Positions 14,373 to 19,860 of a DNA stretch of 19,860 bases are shown here, piece by piece. The DNA is from Solobacterium sp. (GTDB lineage: Bacteria > Bacillota_I > Bacilli_A > Erysipelotrichales > Erysipelotrichaceae), in NCBI GenBank assembly GCA_016291725.1, contig JAEEYJ010000103.1, positions 1 to 19,860 on the forward strand, read 5' to 3'. Position 1 is the stretch's first letter. Each line of letters begins with the position of its first letter. The notes under the pieces are model-generated. The model was not told the DNA's origin and did not search any database. It saw only the letters and a program-made list of their open reading frames with translations. Position numbers and translations under genes: made by a program.

Positions 14373-15239
14373 ATGGATATTGAAACACTGCAGTATTACC
14401 TCAGAGTGATCCAGGAAGGAACGATTTCCCGTGCCGCAAGAGCGCTGCACATCGCCCAGCCTGCGCTGTCAAGAAAAATGAAGGATCTGGAAGAAGAGCT
14501 CGGTGTTCAGCTGTTTGTCAGAGGAAACCGGAGAATCGTCCTCAGCGATGAAGGTGTGATTCTGCGCAAGCGGGCAGAGGAGATCGTCCGGCTGATGCAT
14601 ATTGCAGAAGATGAACTGCTGCAGGCAAAGGAGAGGATTACCGGTACTGTACGCATCGGCGCCGGTGAGTCTCGCTCCTTTTCCCTGCTGGCAAAGACCG
14701 CAGGGGAACTGATTGCCGAATATCCGGATATACGGGTCCACATCACCAGTGGTGATACCCAGGATCTGATGGAAGAACTGGACAACGGTCTGATCGACTG
14801 TGCTGTCATATTCACCAATGTGGATCATACAGTCTATCAGACAATTCCTCTGCCTGCGGAAGACCGTTTCGGTGTGCTGCTGCGGAAAGACCACCCTCTT
14901 GCGCAGAAGGAAGAACTGACATTCGAGGATCTGAGGGACATTCCTGTTATGGTATCCCGGGCTTCCGAAAACTGGTTCTCCTCCGTCTCCGGTGACAGTG
15001 CGCTGAATGTAATCGGTACCTACAACCTCATCTACAACGCCTCCCTGCTCGTGGAGAACCGGGTATGCTGTGCGCTTGCCTTTGATGGTCTGATCAATAC
15101 GACCGGCGACAGCCCGCTCTGTTTCCGTCCCCTGGTACCGGCACTCAGCATACGCGGTTCCCTGATCCGCAGGAAATACCAGCCCGCATCCCCTGTTCTT
15201 CAGCATTTCATCGACTGTCTGCAGAACCGTTTCAAATAG
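14373..15239 (+). CDS. LysR-type transcriptional regulator
   Basis: A 288-residue LysR-type regulator. The N-terminal winged helix-turn-helix covers about residues 1-60, with ISRAARALHIAQPALSRK as the recognition region and LEEELGVQLFVRGNR after it. A linker helix follows, then a periplasmic-binding-protein-like effector domain from about residue 90 (VRIGAGESRSF, DCAVIFTNVD, DIPVMVSRAS). I start at ATG 14373, where AGGAG has a 7-base spacer. The ATG at 14367 is only one base from that site. It is divergent from the AKR operon with 116 bases between starts, the classical arrangement for control of the neighbour and of itself. The effector is unknown. Confidence 0.92.
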   Translation: MDIETLQYYLRVIQEGTISRAARALHIAQPALSRKMKDLEEELGVQLFVRGNRRIVLSDEGVILRKRAEEIVRLMHIAEDELLQAKERITGTVRIGAGESRSFSLLAKTAGELIAEYPDIRVHITSGDTQDLMEELDNGLIDCAVIFTNVDHTVYQTIPLPAEDRFGVLLRKDHPLAQKEELTFEDLRDIPVMVSRASENWFSSVSGDSALNVIGTYNLIYNASLLVENRVCCALAFDGLINTTGDSPLCFRPLVPALSIRGSLIRRKYQPASPVLQHFIDCLQNRFK

Positions 15240-15240
15240 T

Positions 15241-15262
15241 TATTTAGATATTATTCTAAATA
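15241..15262. promoter_or_regulatory. Operator copy 1 upstream of the CPBP-SdpR-SdpI operon
   Basis: Perfect inverted repeat TATTTAGA-N6-TCTAAATA (15241-15248 / 15255-15262), beginning two bases after the lysR stop and ending 4 bases before the -35 element. The same arms recur at 15297-15318. The likely ligand is the SdpR-like repressor encoded in the operon. Confidence 0.75.
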
Positions 15263-15266
15263 GTGC

Positions 15267-15295
15267 TTGAATATACATTTCCAATGTGCTAGCTT
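15267..15295 (+). promoter_or_regulatory. Promoter of the CPBP-SdpR-SdpI operon
   Basis: TTGAAT (15267-15272), 17-base spacer, TAGCTT (15290-15295) with an extended -10 TGC just before it. Transcription would start near 15302, inside operator copy 2. The -10 hexamer itself is weak, so the extended TG and bracketing operators carry the argument. Confidence 0.55.
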
Positions 15296-15296
15296 G

Positions 15297-15318
15297 TATT
15301 TAGAGGAATTTCTAAATA
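15297..15318. promoter_or_regulatory. Operator copy 2 overlapping the CPBP start codon
   Basis: The same dyad, TATTTAGA-N6-TCTAAATA (15297-15304 / 15311-15318). Only the 6-base spacer differs from copy 1. The final A is the first base of the CPBP ATG and the Shine-Dalgarno AGAGGA spans the left arm and spacer, so DNA binding would cover the transcription start. The transcript could also fold here into a hairpin. Confidence 0.75.
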
Positions 15319-16181
15319 TGAACAGGAAACCATTATATACCTATCTGGCATTTGCATTCATACCGATCTGGACCGTGTGGATTCTCTGCATTTGGATTCT
15401 CAGGCTTCCCAGTGCCGTCCTTGTTACGGCTGCAGGCATGTGGTGTCCTGCCCTGGCACTGTTCCTGACGGACCGGATCCACCATCTGCACTTTCCCTGG
15501 AAGGACGTGCTGAAGCCGAAAATCAAAGGAAACGGCAGAAGCTATGCCTTTGCCTGGTTCATGCCGGCAGTACTGACCTTTTCCGGTATGATCCTGTACT
15601 TCGTGATCTTCCGGAACCAGTTCGATGCGGAATTCGGGTATCTCAACCAGCAGATCGCGGCGATGGTCCAGCCGCTCACTCCGCCGACGGTCATTCTCAT
15701 CACACTGCTTCAAGTACTGACCTACGCACCGTTGGTCAACTGCCTGCTCGCCGTCGGTGAAGAGCTTGGCTGGCGGGGATTCCTGTATCCCGAACTGAGG
15801 AAATCATTTGCGCCGCTGAAAGCCCATCTGATCACTGCCTTGATCTGGTCCTTGTGGCATCTTCCCATCAACCTGGCCGGCCACAACTATGGCATCCAGT
15901 ATCCTGGCTATCCCTTTGCCGGCATCCTGGCAATGTTCATGTTCTGCCTGAGCATCGGCATCCTGATGAGCCTGCTGTACGAGAAGACCGGCTCCATCTG
16001 GGTCTGCGCCATCATGCATGGTGCAGTGAACGCTGCCGGCAATATGCCGATGATCTTCCAGAAACTGTCGTATATGAACGGTGCATATACCGTACTGGGT
16101 CCTGCGCTCAACGGTATGATTGCCGGGCTGCCCGTACTGGTTCTGGCACTGATCCTGCTGAAGAAAGGAAAACAAGCATGA
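15318..16181 (+). CDS. CPBP family intramembrane glutamic endopeptidase
   Basis: A 287-residue multi-pass membrane protein of the CPBP (Abi/CAAX protease-like) family. The catalytic motifs are Glu148-Glu149 and Arg153 in GEELGWRGFLYPEL, His181 in IWSLWHLP, and His234/Asn238 in HGAVNAAG. About seven to eight hydrophobic segments are visible. Bacterial members are proteases or scaffolds linked to bacteriocin maturation and self-immunity, though most are uncharacterised. The ATG at 15318 follows AGAGGA with an 11-base spacer. An in-frame TTG at 15267 overlaps the promoter and is rejected. The gene overlaps the repressor gene by 4 bases (ATGA) and leads the operon with the SdpR-like and SdpI-like genes. 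Confidence 0.92.
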   Translation: MNRKPLYTYLAFAFIPIWTVWILCIWILRLPSAVLVTAAGMWCPALALFLTDRIHHLHFPWKDVLKPKIKGNGRSYAFAWFMPAVLTFSGMILYFVIFRNQFDAEFGYLNQQIAAMVQPLTPPTVILITLLQVLTYAPLVNCLLAVGEELGWRGFLYPELRKSFAPLKAHLITALIWSLWHLPINLAGHNYGIQYPGYPFAGILAMFMFCLSIGILMSLLYEKTGSIWVCAIMHGAVNAAGNMPMIFQKLSYMNGAYTVLGPALNGMIAGLPVLVLALILLKKGKQA

Positions 16182-16453
16182 GTTTTGCGGATACCTTCAA
16201 AGCCCTGTCTGATCCCGTCAGGCGGGAAATCCTGCAGATGCTGAAGGCAGGCAGGATGTCTGCCGGAGAGATTGCCTCCCGCTTTGATATGACGCAGGCA
16301 TCCGTTTCCTACCACCTCAGTATTCTGAAGAAAGCAGAACTGATCTTCGAAACCAGGGAAGGAACCTTCATCTACTATGAACTGAATGTATCGGTCGTAG
16401 AGGAAGTCATGATGTGGCTCGCAGAGCTGAAAGGAGACACTGGAAATGAATAA
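16178..16453 (+). CDS. ArsR-family autorepressor (SdpR-like)
   Basis: A 91-residue winged helix protein of the ArsR superfamily. FKALSDPVRREILQML opens the fold and AGEIASRFDMTQASVSYHLSILKKA (residues 29-53, recognition helix at about 40-50) is the DNA-binding part. The wing has ETREGTFIYYELN. It has no cysteines or obvious metal-binding pairs, unlike metal-sensing ArsR or SmtB. It therefore resembles SdpR, which represses its own operon and is sequestered at the membrane by SdpI when toxin is bound. The start ATG 16178 overlaps the CPBP stop. The next gene, SdpI-like, overlaps its end by 8 bases. The twin dyads before the operon are the probable binding sites. Confidence 0.88.
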   Translation: MSFADTFKALSDPVRREILQMLKAGRMSAGEIASRFDMTQASVSYHLSILKKAELIFETREGTFIYYELNVSVVEEVMMWLAELKGDTGNE

Positions 16454-17093
16454 ACTGAAAACCGAAAGAACTACGTTGATTCTCACAACGCTGATCATCC
16501 TCCTGCCTATCCTTGCAGGCGTGCTTCTGTGGGACCGTCTGCCGGACCGGATTCCCACCCACTTTGATTTCCAGGGCAACCCGGACGGCTGGTCTTCCCG
16601 CCGTGCAGCTGTCTTCTTCCTGCCGCTTTTCCTGACAGCCGTGCATCTGCTCTGCGCCTTCATTACGGCCTATGATCCGAAGGAAAGAGGTGTCAGCGTG
16701 AAGATCTACCGGTTGATCCTCTGGATTGTACCGGTACTGTCCGTTTTCCTCAACGGACTGGTCTATGCATACGCATTGGGCAAAGACGTCAATATCAGTA
16801 CAGCATCCTATGCTTTGGTCGGCCTGACGTTCATCATCATCGGCAATTACCTGCCTAAAGTCCGCCAGAACATGACGGTAGGCATCAAGATTCCCTGGAC
16901 ACTGGCAGACGAAACCAACTGGAATCTGACACACCGCCTGGCCGGCAGGCTCTGGATCATTGCCGGCATCGTCATTGTTGCGTCAACGTTCATGAGCAAT
17001 TCTGTGGGTCCGTTCGTAATGCTGGGTGCAGCCCTGTGCTGTACGCTGATCCCCTGTGTCTATTCTTTCCTCCTCTACAGGAAAACCCTGTAG
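16446..17093 (+). CDS. SdpI family immunity-type membrane protein
   Basis: A 215-residue membrane protein with about six hydrophobic segments, close to B. subtilis SdpI in length. Residues about 15-60 carry the DUF1648 motif LPDRIPTHFDFQGNPDGW. Residues about 133-165 carry the SdpI signature GNYLPKVRQN followed by GIKIPWTL and THRLAGRLW. In B. subtilis, SdpI protects against the SdpC toxin and also acts as receptor/signal transducer that captures SdpR. GGAG lies 9 bases before the ATG, and the start overlaps the repressor gene. No sdpA, sdpB or sdpC homolog appears in the window, so its toxin partner is unknown or comes from other cells. Confidence 0.92.
   Translation: MNKLKTERTTLILTTLIILLPILAGVLLWDRLPDRIPTHFDFQGNPDGWSSRRAAVFFLPLFLTAVHLLCAFITAYDPKERGVSVKIYRLILWIVPVLSVFLNGLVYAYALGKDVNISTASYALVGLTFIIIGNYLPKVRQNMTVGIKIPWTLADETNWNLTHRLAGRLWIIAGIVIVASTFMSNSVGPFVMLGAALCCTLIPCVYSFLLYRKTL
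17075..17093. other. Inverted repeat at the sdpI-like stop codon
   Basis: CTACAGG, AAAAC, CCTGTAG: a perfect 7-bp dyad that includes the stop TAG (17091-17093). No T-run follows, so it is not a standard terminator. It lies just upstream of the extended -10 of the next gene and could be a weak terminator, mRNA end-protecting hairpin or operator. Confidence 0.4.
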
Positions 17094-17096
17094 TCA

Positions 17097-17105
17097 TGGT
17101 ATGAT
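17097..17105 (+). promoter_or_regulatory. Extended -10 promoter of the TM1266-like gene
   Basis: TGG followed directly by TATGAT (17100-17105), five of six consensus. No clear -35 is seen, as is common for extended -10 promoters. The predicted start near 17112 leaves a leader of about 14 bases carrying AGGAGG. Confidence 0.55.
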
Positions 17106-17125
17106 ACAGACAGGAGGAACCTTCT

Positions 17126-17365
17126 ATGGAAAACAAACTCGCTGTTGTCGCAATCATTGTCGAGGATCCGGAATCCGTCCGCGCACTCAACGAAACTCTG
17201 CATGAATACAGTTCCTACATCATCGGCCGTATGGGCATTCCCTACCGAGCAAAGCAGCTCTCGCTGATCAGCATCGCACTGGATGCACCGGAAGAGGTCA
17301 TCCACGCACTGAAGCGCCGTCTTGTGGAACATGACGGTGTGCGTGCTGAGATTGTTGAAGCCTGA
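17126..17365 (+). CDS. TM1266-like [FeFe]-hydrogenase-system regulator family protein
   Basis: A 79-residue ferredoxin-like/ACT-type small protein. It resembles the TM1266 family often annotated as iron-only hydrogenase system putative regulator: AVVAIIVEDPESVRALNE at the start, SSYIIGRMGIPYR in the middle, and LISIALDAPEEVIHALKRRL at the end. In anaerobes these genes usually sit with the hydrogenase maturases hydE, hydG and hydF. None of those is in this window. AGGAGG lies 8 bases before the ATG, and the gene has its own extended -10 promoter and terminator, so it is a single-gene unit. The molecular role of the family is not established. Confidence 0.9.
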   Translation: MENKLAVVAIIVEDPESVRALNETLHEYSSYIIGRMGIPYRAKQLSLISIALDAPEEVIHALKRRLVEHDGVRAEIVEA

Positions 17366-17371
17366 TCCAGG

Positions 17372-17401
17372 AAAAAGCTCTGCACTGCGCAGAGCTTTTT
17401 T
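17372..17401. terminator. Bidirectional terminator between the TM1266-like and CDF genes
   Basis: Stem AGCTCTGC (17376-17383), loop ACTGC, GCAGAGCT (17389-17396). An A-run stands on the left and a T-run on the right, so it can end transcription in both directions. The last base of the CDF stop codon is at 17401. Confidence 0.92.
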
Positions 17402-18267
17402 CATGCCGGATTAACGTGGATCATGATGTGTTTTATGTTTGGAAAACGCTCTTCAACCCGGCTGTGTACATTTTCCGCAATCTCATGAGCATCAATCAGT
17501 GAAATGTTCCTGTCGACAGCGATTTCCAGGTCAGCGTAGACCCGGCTGCCGAACTGGCGGGTATGCAGCAGATCAATGCGCACTACACCTGGCTGTGCTT
17601 CTATGAATGCCTTGATCTCCTGCTCCAGAACCGTTCCTCCGGAAGTATCCAGCATCCGTTCCAGTGCGTCTTTTATGATGTCAAACGCGGCTTTCAGGAT
17701 CAGTATGCAGATAATCAGACCGGCAGCCGGGTCCATGATCGGCCAGCCCATCCTGGCCATACCAATGCCCAGGAAGGAACCGACCGATGACAGCGCATCG
17801 GAACGATGATGCCACGCATCCGCTCTGAATGCCGCAGAATCCAGTTTCTGTGCATAGTACATGGTATACCGGTACATGCCTTCCTTGGCAATGATTGACA
17901 CAACAGCCGCAAACAGCGGCAGTACGGTAGGAATCTCCAGTGCCTCCTGTCCGTAGATCAGTTTCCGGATACCGGCATAGCCGATTCCCGCGCCTGTTCC
18001 CGCTAGGATCAGACCGAGAATCAGGGATGCGACGCACTCCAGGCGCTCATGCCCGTACGGATGCTCTGCGTCCTCCTGCCGCTTTGACAGCTGTACACCG
18101 ATATAAGCGATCAGCGTCGCAAATACATCGGACAGCGAGTGCACGGCATCCGACACCATAGCGCCTGATTTTCCCAGTATACCGGCAAACAGCTTGAACC
18201 CGGCAAGCAGTACATTGCCCAGGATACCGATGCGGGACAATCTGTTGATGATATTCTGTTCTTCCAT
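17401..18267 (-). CDS. Cation diffusion facilitator metal exporter (riboswitch controlled)
   Basis: A 288-residue CDF transporter: a six-helix membrane domain followed by a ferredoxin-like cytosolic domain from about residue 205. Metal-site residues are His43 and Asp47 (HSLSD) in helix 2 and His153 and Asp157 (HHRSD) in helix 5, plus HPYGHER at 69-75. These proteins export divalent metals by proton antiport. The His-x3-Asp in both helices is typical of zinc carriers, but the upstream riboswitch points to cobalt, nickel or iron(II), so metal choice should follow the riboswitch. I start at ATG 18267, which has GGAGG 7 bases upstream. An in-frame start further upstream would lie within the riboswitch terminator region. 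Confidence 0.92.
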   Translation of the reverse strand: MEEQNIINRLSRIGILGNVLLAGFKLFAGILGKSGAMVSDAVHSLSDVFATLIAYIGVQLSKRQEDAEHPYGHERLECVASLILGLILAGTGAGIGYAGIRKLIYGQEALEIPTVLPLFAAVVSIIAKEGMYRYTMYYAQKLDSAAFRADAWHHRSDALSSVGSFLGIGMARMGWPIMDPAAGLIICILILKAAFDIIKDALERMLDTSGGTVLEQEIKAFIEAQPGVVRIDLLHTRQFGSRVYADLEIAVDRNISLIDAHEIAENVHSRVEERFPNIKHIMIHVNPA

Positions 18268-18293
18268 GGCTGCACCTCCGGTCTTCCGGGCAA

Positions 18294-18341
18294 TAAAACA
18301 GCACATCCCGGAACATGATTCCCTGTCCCGCAGATGTGCTG
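18294..18341 (-). terminator. Riboswitch expression-platform terminator before the CDF gene
   Basis: Minus strand: CAGCACATC (18333-18341) pairs with GATGTGCTG (18299-18307), followed by TTTT. An inner pairing GGAA/TTCC closes the loop. The 5' arm lies inside the aptamer's last helix and the apical part uses the 3' side of P1, so folding of aptamer and terminator exclude one another. This predicts that metal binding allows read-through (ON switch). Confidence 0.85.
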
Positions 18342-18408
18342 TGCGCTTCTGCTGTTGTCTATCACAACCCGGCTACATATCCATAAAGGATACTGCCTGT
18401 TCAGTCAT
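18315..18408 (-). ncRNA. NiCo (czcD-motif) transition-metal riboswitch aptamer
   Basis: The minus-strand leader carries the conserved blocks of the NiCo riboswitch in order: CTGAACAGGCA, a hairpin with GTATCC/GGATAT, AGCCGGG, a hairpin GTTGT/ACAAC, CAGCAGA, and TCTGCGGGACAG. These match the four-helix junction of the class, whose G-rich strands form the metal pocket. The class was described as sensing Ni(II) and Co(II), and later work reported response to Fe(II). It precedes a CDF exporter, the usual gene for this class. P1 appears short (ATGA/TCAT plus CTG/CAG) with an internal bulge. Identification is by pattern, not by covariance search. Confidence 0.9.
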
Positions 18409-18428
18409 TCATTGGTTTTTGTAAAGAC

Positions 18429-18458
18429 ATCATACCATCTTCTGCTGCTTTACAGCAA
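18429..18458 (-). promoter_or_regulatory. Promoter of the riboswitch-CDF transcript
   Basis: Minus strand TTGCTG (18453-18458), 18-base spacer ending in TGG, and TATGAT (18429-18434), i.e. an extended -10. The -35 lies in the last codons of the AEC transporter gene, whose stop is at 18450-18452. Transcription would begin near 18422, about 14 bases before the aptamer. Confidence 0.7.
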
Positions 18459-19355
18459 AGCCAGGAAGAGCGGCATGGTAATCAGGCTGAGAATGGTGGA
18501 CAGGCTGACTACACCTGCACCGTAGGCATAGTTTCCGCCGTACAGCTGGGAGAACATGCCCAGTGCCGTGGCTACCGGTGTAGATGCGGCAATCAGTACA
18601 ACCGCCTTGATTTCATCCAGGGAGGATGGAACCATCTTCAGCATCACAAGTACCATCAAAGGCACCAGTACCAGCCTGCCCAGGAGAATCAGATAGGTGT
18701 CCTTATTGCCGAAAACGGATTTCATATCCGCTTCCGCCAGATAGCTTCCCAGAATGATCATCGATACCGGAGCGCTCATATTCGCCAGCATACTGCAGGT
18801 ACGCGCCACTGTTGCCGGTACAGGAATCCGGAAACAGTAGATCAGCAGACCGGCAATCACACCGATGACCGGCGGATTGGTCAGCACCTTCTTCAGGGAC
18901 ATGCTGGATTGATCACCCGAGATCAGATACATACCGTAGGTGAAGGTTGTCAGTGTCATGACCGCAACAACCATCGCCATGTAGAAGACCGCTCCCGGTC
19001 CCAGCACCATCTGTACCAGAGGAATGCCCAGGAAGCCGACATTGCTGAAGAGGACACCGAACTGGCCGACATTGTTCAGCTTCCGCAGAACCGTCTTCAC
19101 CAGAATCAGTCCGAACAGGAAGGTCACGAACGCAAACAGGAAGGTCCAGCCCGCCCGGACCAGTTTCTGCGCATCGTATTCGGCAATGAAGGAATTGATC
19201 AGGATACCGGGCGTCGCTACATACAGCGCAATATTCGACATCTGCTTCACGCCTGTAGAATCAATCAGCTTTGCTTTGTACGCTATGAAACCGATCACCA
19301 TGAGCATACCCATGACAACCACCTGCTGCACCAATACCATCACAACATCCGACAC
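18450..19355 (-). CDS. AEC family (auxin efflux carrier-like) transporter
   Basis: A 301-residue membrane permease of the AEC family with about ten hydrophobic segments. The first half holds KAKLIDSTGVKQMSNIALYVATPGILI, here positions about 28-54, and FSNVGFLGIPLVQ, a family hallmark with a broken helix. The second half repeats the topology, with NMSAPVSMIILGSYL. Bacterial members include malate and other organic acid carriers; the substrate here is unknown. I use the GTG at 19355, with GGAGG 6 bases upstream. An in-frame GTG at 19370 overlaps that site. No strong terminator is seen at its end, so some read-through into the riboswitch-CDF gene is possible. Confidence 0.88.
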   Translation of the reverse strand: MSDVVMVLVQQVVVMGMLMVIGFIAYKAKLIDSTGVKQMSNIALYVATPGILINSFIAEYDAQKLVRAGWTFLFAFVTFLFGLILVKTVLRKLNNVGQFGVLFSNVGFLGIPLVQMVLGPGAVFYMAMVVAVMTLTTFTYGMYLISGDQSSMSLKKVLTNPPVIGVIAGLLIYCFRIPVPATVARTCSMLANMSAPVSMIILGSYLAEADMKSVFGNKDTYLILLGRLVLVPLMVLVMLKMVPSSLDEIKAVVLIAASTPVATALGMFSQLYGGNYAYGAGVVSLSTILSLITMPLFLALL

Positions 19356-19393
19356 AACGCACCTCCGCACCGCATATCCCGTGCATGTAAGTG

Positions 19394-19399
19394 ATTATA
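19394..19399 (-). promoter_or_regulatory. Candidate -10 of the AEC gene
   Basis: Consensus TATAAT on the minus strand about 40 bases before the GTG start. No convincing -35 lies at the proper distance. It stands between the GNAT terminator and the AEC gene, where a promoter is expected. Confidence 0.45.
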
Positions 19400-19435
19400 C
19401 ACCCTGACCCGTGCAGAATACATACCGTACGCAGT

Positions 19436-19461
19436 AAAAAAGACGGAATCTGTATTCCGTC
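19436..19461 (-). terminator. Rho-independent terminator of the GNAT gene
   Basis: Minus strand: GACGGAAT, loop ACAG, ATTCCGTC, followed by six T. Perfect 8-bp stem (19442-19449 / 19454-19461), 17 bases after the GNAT stop. Confidence 0.92.
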
Positions 19462-19478
19462 ATTGTTCCAGTCTTCGT

Positions 19479-19860
19479 TCAGTCAAGTACCTTGTGATAT
19501 GCCAGCCTGGGCGCACCGTCCACCATGTACACCGTACCGCACTCTTTGAATCCCGTGGATTCGAACAGTCTTCTCATGGAACGGTTCAGTTCATGGGTGT
19601 CTCCTCGCAGGTCATGGATACCGCGCTTCTTCGCTTCCTCTGCCGCAAAGTCCACGAACCTTCCTGCCAGCCCCTGTCCTTTCCGGTCTGCTTTGACTGC
19701 TGTACGGTGCAGAACACCGTACGGGCGGTCATTCAGCCAGGCACCGCCGTCGATCCTTGCATAGTTCGGATCCACGGTGAATGCAATGCCGCAGATGCCG
19801 ACGATCTCATCCCCGTCCGTCATGACATAGCTGCCGCCTTTGGCAATATCCTTCAGCAGA
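19479..19860 (-). CDS. GNAT family N-acetyltransferase, partial
   Basis: Acetyl-CoA-dependent acetyltransferase cut by the right edge. About 126 C-terminal residues are visible and the reading frame stays open to the last base, so the ATG at 19823 is probably internal. The acetyl-CoA pyrophosphate loop is RKGQGLAGRFVDFAAEEAKK, preceded by the strand GVLHRTAVKAD. The helix NRSMRRLFESTGFKECG is the typical GNAT motif B region, where the protein reads on to VYMVDGAPRLAYHKVL. The substrate cannot be inferred; GNAT proteins of this type acetylate small molecules or peptide amines. A terminator follows the gene. Confidence 0.88.
   Translation of the reverse strand, partial: LLKDIAKGGSYVMTDGDEIVGICGIAFTVDPNYARIDGGAWLNDRPYGVLHRTAVKADRKGQGLAGRFVDFAAEEAKKRGIHDLRGDTHELNRSMRRLFESTGFKECGTVYMVDGAPRLAYHKVLD

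Noticed and set aside
15267..15317. Longer CPBP protein starting at TTG 15267
   Set aside because: That stretch contains the promoter and the second operator. The ATG at 15318 has a ribosome site and gives a normal hydrophobic N-terminus.
15241..15318. The two dyads as terminators of lysR
   Set aside because: Their stems are almost all A-T and no T-run follows either copy. Identical arms in two places fit operators better.
15240..17100. Hidden small toxin gene beside the SdpI-like gene
   Set aside because: Looking at the short gaps and overlapping frames, I found no small secreted peptide with a ribosome site; the genes overlap each other and leave no room.
17401..18267. Manganese (yybP-ykoY) riboswitch before the CDF gene
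   Set aside because: The leader lacks that class's paired loops and instead shows the ordered NiCo blocks, so the manganese class was dropped.

Overview
The window looks like a chromosome segment from an anaerobic, low-to-mid GC Bacillota, most likely an Erysipelotrichia-type relative of the Bacilli. The reasons are a delta subunit of RNA polymerase (rpoE) beside argS and a DUF1934 gene, as in Bacilli; a TM1266-type regulator of the kind found with [FeFe]-hydrogenase genes; ferredoxin-type redox proteins; and Gram-positive housekeeping genes. Base composition by eye is roughly half G+C. No RNA genes, CRISPR arrays, IS elements or phage genes were seen. Coding density is very high and no gene-free stretch exceeds 300 bases.

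Layout. (1) 1-1965, minus: degV with its terminator, then a HAD phosphatase overlapping the start of murA, which runs off the left edge. (2) 1999-4442, minus: a ywiB(DUF1934)-argS-rpoE operon with overlapping genes, a near-perfect sigma-A promoter and a terminator containing the rpoE stop codon. (3) 4557-7118, minus: murD followed by an HD-domain dNTPase-like gene. (4) 7202-10154, plus: a two-gene unit of a large ADP-ribosylglycohydrolase-family protein and a nucleoside hydrolase, divergent from murD through a shared -10 element. (5) 10142-10845, minus: ispF and a small two-helix membrane protein. Divergent from it is cca (plus), whose -10 palindrome sits 8 bases before its ATG and implies a leaderless mRNA. 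(6) 12082-15239: a minus-strand redox operon (aldo/keto reductase with two 4Fe-4S motifs, cyclophilin-like lipoprotein, flavodoxin with a compact cysteine motif), divergent from a LysR regulator with dyad operators between them. (7) 15241-17093, plus: CPBP protease, SdpR-like ArsR repressor and SdpI-like immunity protein, preceded by two copies of the same perfect inverted repeat flanking the promoter. (8) 17126-17365, plus: a TM1266-like regulator. (9) 17401-18458, minus: a cation diffusion facilitator under a NiCo (czcD-motif) riboswitch with a terminator. (10) 18450-19860, minus: an AEC transporter and a GNAT acetyltransferase cut by the right edge.

The most interesting regions are the twin-operator CPBP/SdpR/SdpI locus, an apparent immunity module with no toxin gene in view; the metal riboswitch-exporter pair; the LysR/AKR redox operon with a lipoprotein; and two divergent promoters that share a symmetrical -10 element.
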